Shown here piece after piece: positions 14,748 through 16,569 of a DNA stretch of 16,569 bases (its first letter is position 1; every line of letters starts with the position of its first letter). Source of the DNA: DASQDN01 sp035630195 (GTDB lineage: Bacteria; Acidobacteriota; Terriglobia; Bryobacterales; Bryobacteraceae); the NCBI GenBank assembly GCA_035630195.1, contig DASQLD010000451.1, forward strand, positions 1 to 16,569, written 5' to 3'. The notes beneath the pieces were generated by a model that was not told the DNA's origin, did no database searches, and saw only the letters and a list, made by a program, of their open reading frames with translations. A program made the translations under genes and the position numbers.

Positions 14748-15005
14748 CTACTGAGTCGGACCGTCCATATCGTCGGTGTCCTTGATCAAGCCCCGCAGTG
14801 GCGTCCCGTCGGGAGCCATGCTGTGATTCACGATTAACTTCAGAACCTGTGCAGCGCCGCGGCCTGCCACCGTAATTTTCGATCCATCCGACATCGCGAG
14901 AGAAATGCCGTGATCGATTGCCTCGAGCATGACGATCTGCCGGATATTGACGAATCGTTTCGCGCCATCGTCATCCATCAAAGCGATAAATGGAGTTTCA
15001 TCCAT
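14748..15005 (-). CDS. Small protein of unknown function (85 aa)
   Basis: 85 residues from ATG 15005, with no clear ribosome site. I do not recognise a family with confidence. The middle looks like a small all-beta fold with a terminal helix: RFVNIRQIVMLEAI (17-30), ISLAMSDGSKITVAG (34-48), then AAQVLKLIVNH (51-61). The turn SDGSKITV resembles the layout of FlbD/SwrD-like and similar single-domain proteins, but this is only pattern likeness. The C-terminus is polar and acidic (KDTDDMDGPTQ). It has no signal peptide or membrane segment, so it is probably cytosolic. It is divergent from the MFS gene across 54 bp and lies 132 bp upstream of the XRE gene on the same strand. Confidence 0.7.
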   Translation of the reverse strand: MDETPFIALMDDDGAKRFVNIRQIVMLEAIDHGISLAMSDGSKITVAGRGAAQVLKLIVNHSMAPDGTPLRGLIKDTDDMDGPTQ

Positions 15006-15022
15006 ACTTTGGTTGTAACCGA

Positions 15023-15040
15023 TCAGGCCACATCACCTGA
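15023..15040. repeat. Inverted repeat TCAGG-N8-CCTGA between divergent genes
   Basis: 5-bp arms with an 8-nt spacer (18 bp in all), about 20 bp upstream of the MFS ATG and 18 bp upstream of the small-protein ATG. Size and place suit an operator acting on both genes, but the arms are short and chance is possible. A perfect 4-bp-arm palindrome GGTTGTAACC lies next to it at 15011-15020. Confidence 0.3.
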
Positions 15041-15059
15041 CACGTTACTCTCGAAGGAG

Positions 15060-16355
15060 ATGGTTTCTTTCTGGAACCTGCTCCGCGATAACCGCAACTA
15101 CCGCTATACGTGGTTGGGTCAAATCGTCAGCGAAGTCGGTGATCACTTCAACAGCATTGCGGTGTTGAGTCTGGCGCTTCATGTGACGGGCACAGGCGCG
15201 GCTGTCGGCGGGGTGATGATTGCGCGGACACTCTCGGCGATCATCGCGGCCCCGATTGCGGGAGTAGCGCTGGACCGGCTGGACCGGAAACGCGTGATGA
15301 TCGCCAGCGATCTGATGCGCGCGGTAGTCGCCGGCCTGTTCATACTTGTCCTGACGCACCGGGAGCAGTGGCTGCTATATCTTCTCAGCGGGCTGCTGAT
15401 GTTTGCTTCGCCGTTCTTCACCAGCGGACGTTCCGCCATTCTTCCCCGAATTACCGATCCAGAGGAATTGCACACGGCAAATGCGCTGACGCAGACGACA
15501 CAGTGGCTTACTCTATCGATCGGAACAATGCTGGGTGGTGTGAGTACGATGCAGTTCGGTTATGAATGGGCCTTCGTTGCAAACGCAATGTCGTTTCTGT
15601 TTAGCGCGTTTGCGATATGGAAACTGCGGTCTGCGACCGGACACTTTCGAGCGGCGCGCACTGCTTCGGAGCGCACTACGGCGCGCGGTCAACAGTTTTG
15701 GGATGAGTTTAACGAGAGCCTCGGCTACCTTCGCAAGACTCCGCTTGTTTTGGCGATCGGAATGGCGGGCGTGGGTTGGGCAACCGGAGGCGGGGCTGCT
15801 CAGATTCTATTCACACTATTCGGAGAAGTCGTCTTCAATCGCGGGGCCGCCGGTATTGGACTCATCTGGGGCTTCGCCGGAATCGGGCTTGTCATCGGCG
15901 GTCTGCTCGGTCACTGGATGGGCAAGCGGCTGACATTCGAGATGTATAAGCACGCGGTCTGGATCGGCTTCCTGATACACGGTGGATCGTACGTTCTGTT
16001 CAGCATCGGCAATTTGTGGAACGCTCTTTTCTTCATTACGCTGTCGCGTGTGGCCATGGGGTGCAACAACGTTCTGAATCGAACGATGCTCCTGACTCAT
16101 GTGCCGGACCAGTATAGAGGCCGGGTTTTTACGACAATCGACGCAATGTCGAATTCTACGATGATGGCTTCGCTGGCGGTTGCGAGTGTAGCGACCCTGC
16201 ACTACGATCCCCGCAGTATTGGAATCGTCGCCGGTTTCCTGAGCGCATCGACAGCGTTCTTCTGGTTGTGGGCACAGCTTGCTGGATATCTTGAAGAACC
16301 TCATCGCGAAGAGGCCGGTGAACTCACGAAGGCCGATCCGATCGTAAGCGCATAA
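15060..16355 (+). CDS. MFS transporter, probable exporter (MFS_3/EntS-like)
   Basis: 431 residues from ATG 15060. This start gives the usual short cytoplasmic N-terminus (MVSFWNLLRDNRNYRYTWLGQ) before the first membrane segment. The AAGGAG at 15054-15059 touches the ATG, so spacing is not ideal; a TTG at 15009 in the same frame is an alternative. About 10-12 hydrophobic segments are visible, including residues 30-50, 52-70, 83-99, 104-121, 150-165, 168-187, 229-245, 263-285, 298-316, 320-338, 366-381 and 387-409. Loop motif A appears as LDRLDRKRVMIASD (71-84), and a late loop has YRGRVF (352-357), typical of MFS_3. Relatives export siderophores, macrolides or other small molecules; the substrate here is unknown. 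Divergent from the 85-residue protein. Confidence 0.92.
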   Translation: MVSFWNLLRDNRNYRYTWLGQIVSEVGDHFNSIAVLSLALHVTGTGAAVGGVMIARTLSAIIAAPIAGVALDRLDRKRVMIASDLMRAVVAGLFILVLTHREQWLLYLLSGLLMFASPFFTSGRSAILPRITDPEELHTANALTQTTQWLTLSIGTMLGGVSTMQFGYEWAFVANAMSFLFSAFAIWKLRSATGHFRAARTASERTTARGQQFWDEFNESLGYLRKTPLVLAIGMAGVGWATGGGAAQILFTLFGEVVFNRGAAGIGLIWGFAGIGLVIGGLLGHWMGKRLTFEMYKHAVWIGFLIHGGSYVLFSIGNLWNALFFITLSRVAMGCNNVLNRTMLLTHVPDQYRGRVFTTIDAMSNSTMMASLAVASVATLHYDPRSIGIVAGFLSASTAFFWLWAQLAGYLEEPHREEAGELTKADPIVSA

Positions 16356-16385
16356 GAATCGACGTATCATAACCAGATCACCTTT

Positions 16386-16569
16386 ATGCGGTCGATCACC
16401 TGGTTATTTGTCTTCTTTGTCTTCGAAGATGCGGCATTCGCGCAACAAGCGCTCGACGCCGGATACACGGCGAAAATCCGCGAGTACACTACGGAGCCTC
16501 ATTTCCTCACCGAGATCGTCGATCACCTGCCTGCGTCGGCCAGCGTTCCTACTCCCGAGAAGGTACTTG
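16386..16569 (+). CDS. Exported protein, N-terminal fragment; resembles M14 zinc carboxypeptidase start (3' end cut)
   Basis: 61 residues are visible from ATG 16386 to the right edge. A signal peptide (MRSITWLFVFFVFEDAAFA, 1-19, cleavage AFA-Q) is followed by AGYTAKIREYTTEPHFLTEI (25-44) and VDHLPASASVPTPEKVL (45-61). From memory, the pattern YTxKIREYTT...FLTxLVDHLPAS..VP.PxKVL is characteristic of the N-terminus of acidobacterial exported M14-type carboxypeptidases, but the zinc-binding HxxE region lies beyond the edge, so this is provisional. It starts 30 bp after the MFS stop; TATCAT (16365-16370) could be its own -10 site. Confidence 0.75.
   Translation, partial: MRSITWLFVFFVFEDAAFAQQALDAGYTAKIREYTTEPHFLTEIVDHLPASASVPTPEKVL

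Noticed and set aside
14910..15059. 50-codon N-terminal extension of the MFS transporter
   Set aside because: It runs antisense through the 85-residue gene and adds polar residues that MFS proteins of this type lack.
15816..16370. Minus-strand open frame of 184 codons
   Set aside because: Antisense to the MFS gene; composition reflects its codon bias and no domain is recognisable.
16376..16401. Direct repeat GATCACCT at 16376-16383 and 16394-16401
   Set aside because: Only two 8-bp copies, the second inside a coding signal peptide; likely chance.

Overview
The window looks like chromosomal DNA of an acidobacterium, most likely of the Solibacter/Bryobacter group. The best marker is the roughly 210-residue C-terminal domain of the metallophosphoesterase at 7453-9306. 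It resembles the 'Solibacter uncharacterized C-terminal domain' (TIGR03437), a family named from Solibacter usitatus. The DUF1587/1592/1588/1585 cytochrome paired with a DUF1552 protein, the bacterial leucine-rich-repeat (LRR) proteins, and the many exported proteins fit the same group. Assignment is by recognition only; no search was run. I see no rRNA, tRNA, CRISPR array, insertion sequence or prophage gene. The DNA is gene-dense, and no gene-free stretch exceeds about 215 bp.

Layout, left to right. (1) 1-984 (-): Tat-leader exported protein of unknown function, cut by the left edge. (2) 1041-3050 and 3053-3943 (+): two adjacent LRR genes built from three copies of one capped module. (3) 7240-3940 (-): a two-gene unit encoding a Sec-exported c-type cytochrome with DUF1587-1585 domains, then a Tat-exported DUF1552 protein, overlapping by 20 nt. 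(4) 7453-9306 (+): an exported purple-acid-phosphatase-like enzyme, convergent with the next group. (5) 12629-9292 (-): a three-gene unit of DUF4956 membrane protein, phosphate-selective-type porin and CotH-like kinase. (6) 12701-13540 (+): small Tat-leader beta-propeller protein. (7) 14615-13543 (-): XRE regulator and exported amidohydrolase joined by an ATGA overlap, preceded by a 132-bp repeat-rich regulatory region. (8) 15005-14748 (-): 85-residue protein of unknown function. (9) 15060-16355 (+): MFS exporter. (10) 16386 to the right edge (+): start of an exported protein resembling the N-terminus of acidobacterial M14 zinc carboxypeptidases.

How the genes may work together. Most products are exported, and four carry twin-arginine leaders. 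Three themes stand out: a redox/hydrolytic pair (group 3), a possible phosphate theme (phosphatase, OprP/OprO-type porin, and DUF4956 plus CotH, which elsewhere accompany polyphosphate polymerases), and a regulator-controlled hydrolase (group 7). The phosphate link is inference; no polyphosphate polymerase is visible here. All three convergent junctions overlap or nearly touch, leaving no room for intergenic terminators.

Nothing here is clearly a new defence or mobile system. The points most worth a second look are the three-module LRR architecture, the DUF4956-porin-CotH unit beside a phosphatase, and the repeat-rich region upstream of the XRE gene.
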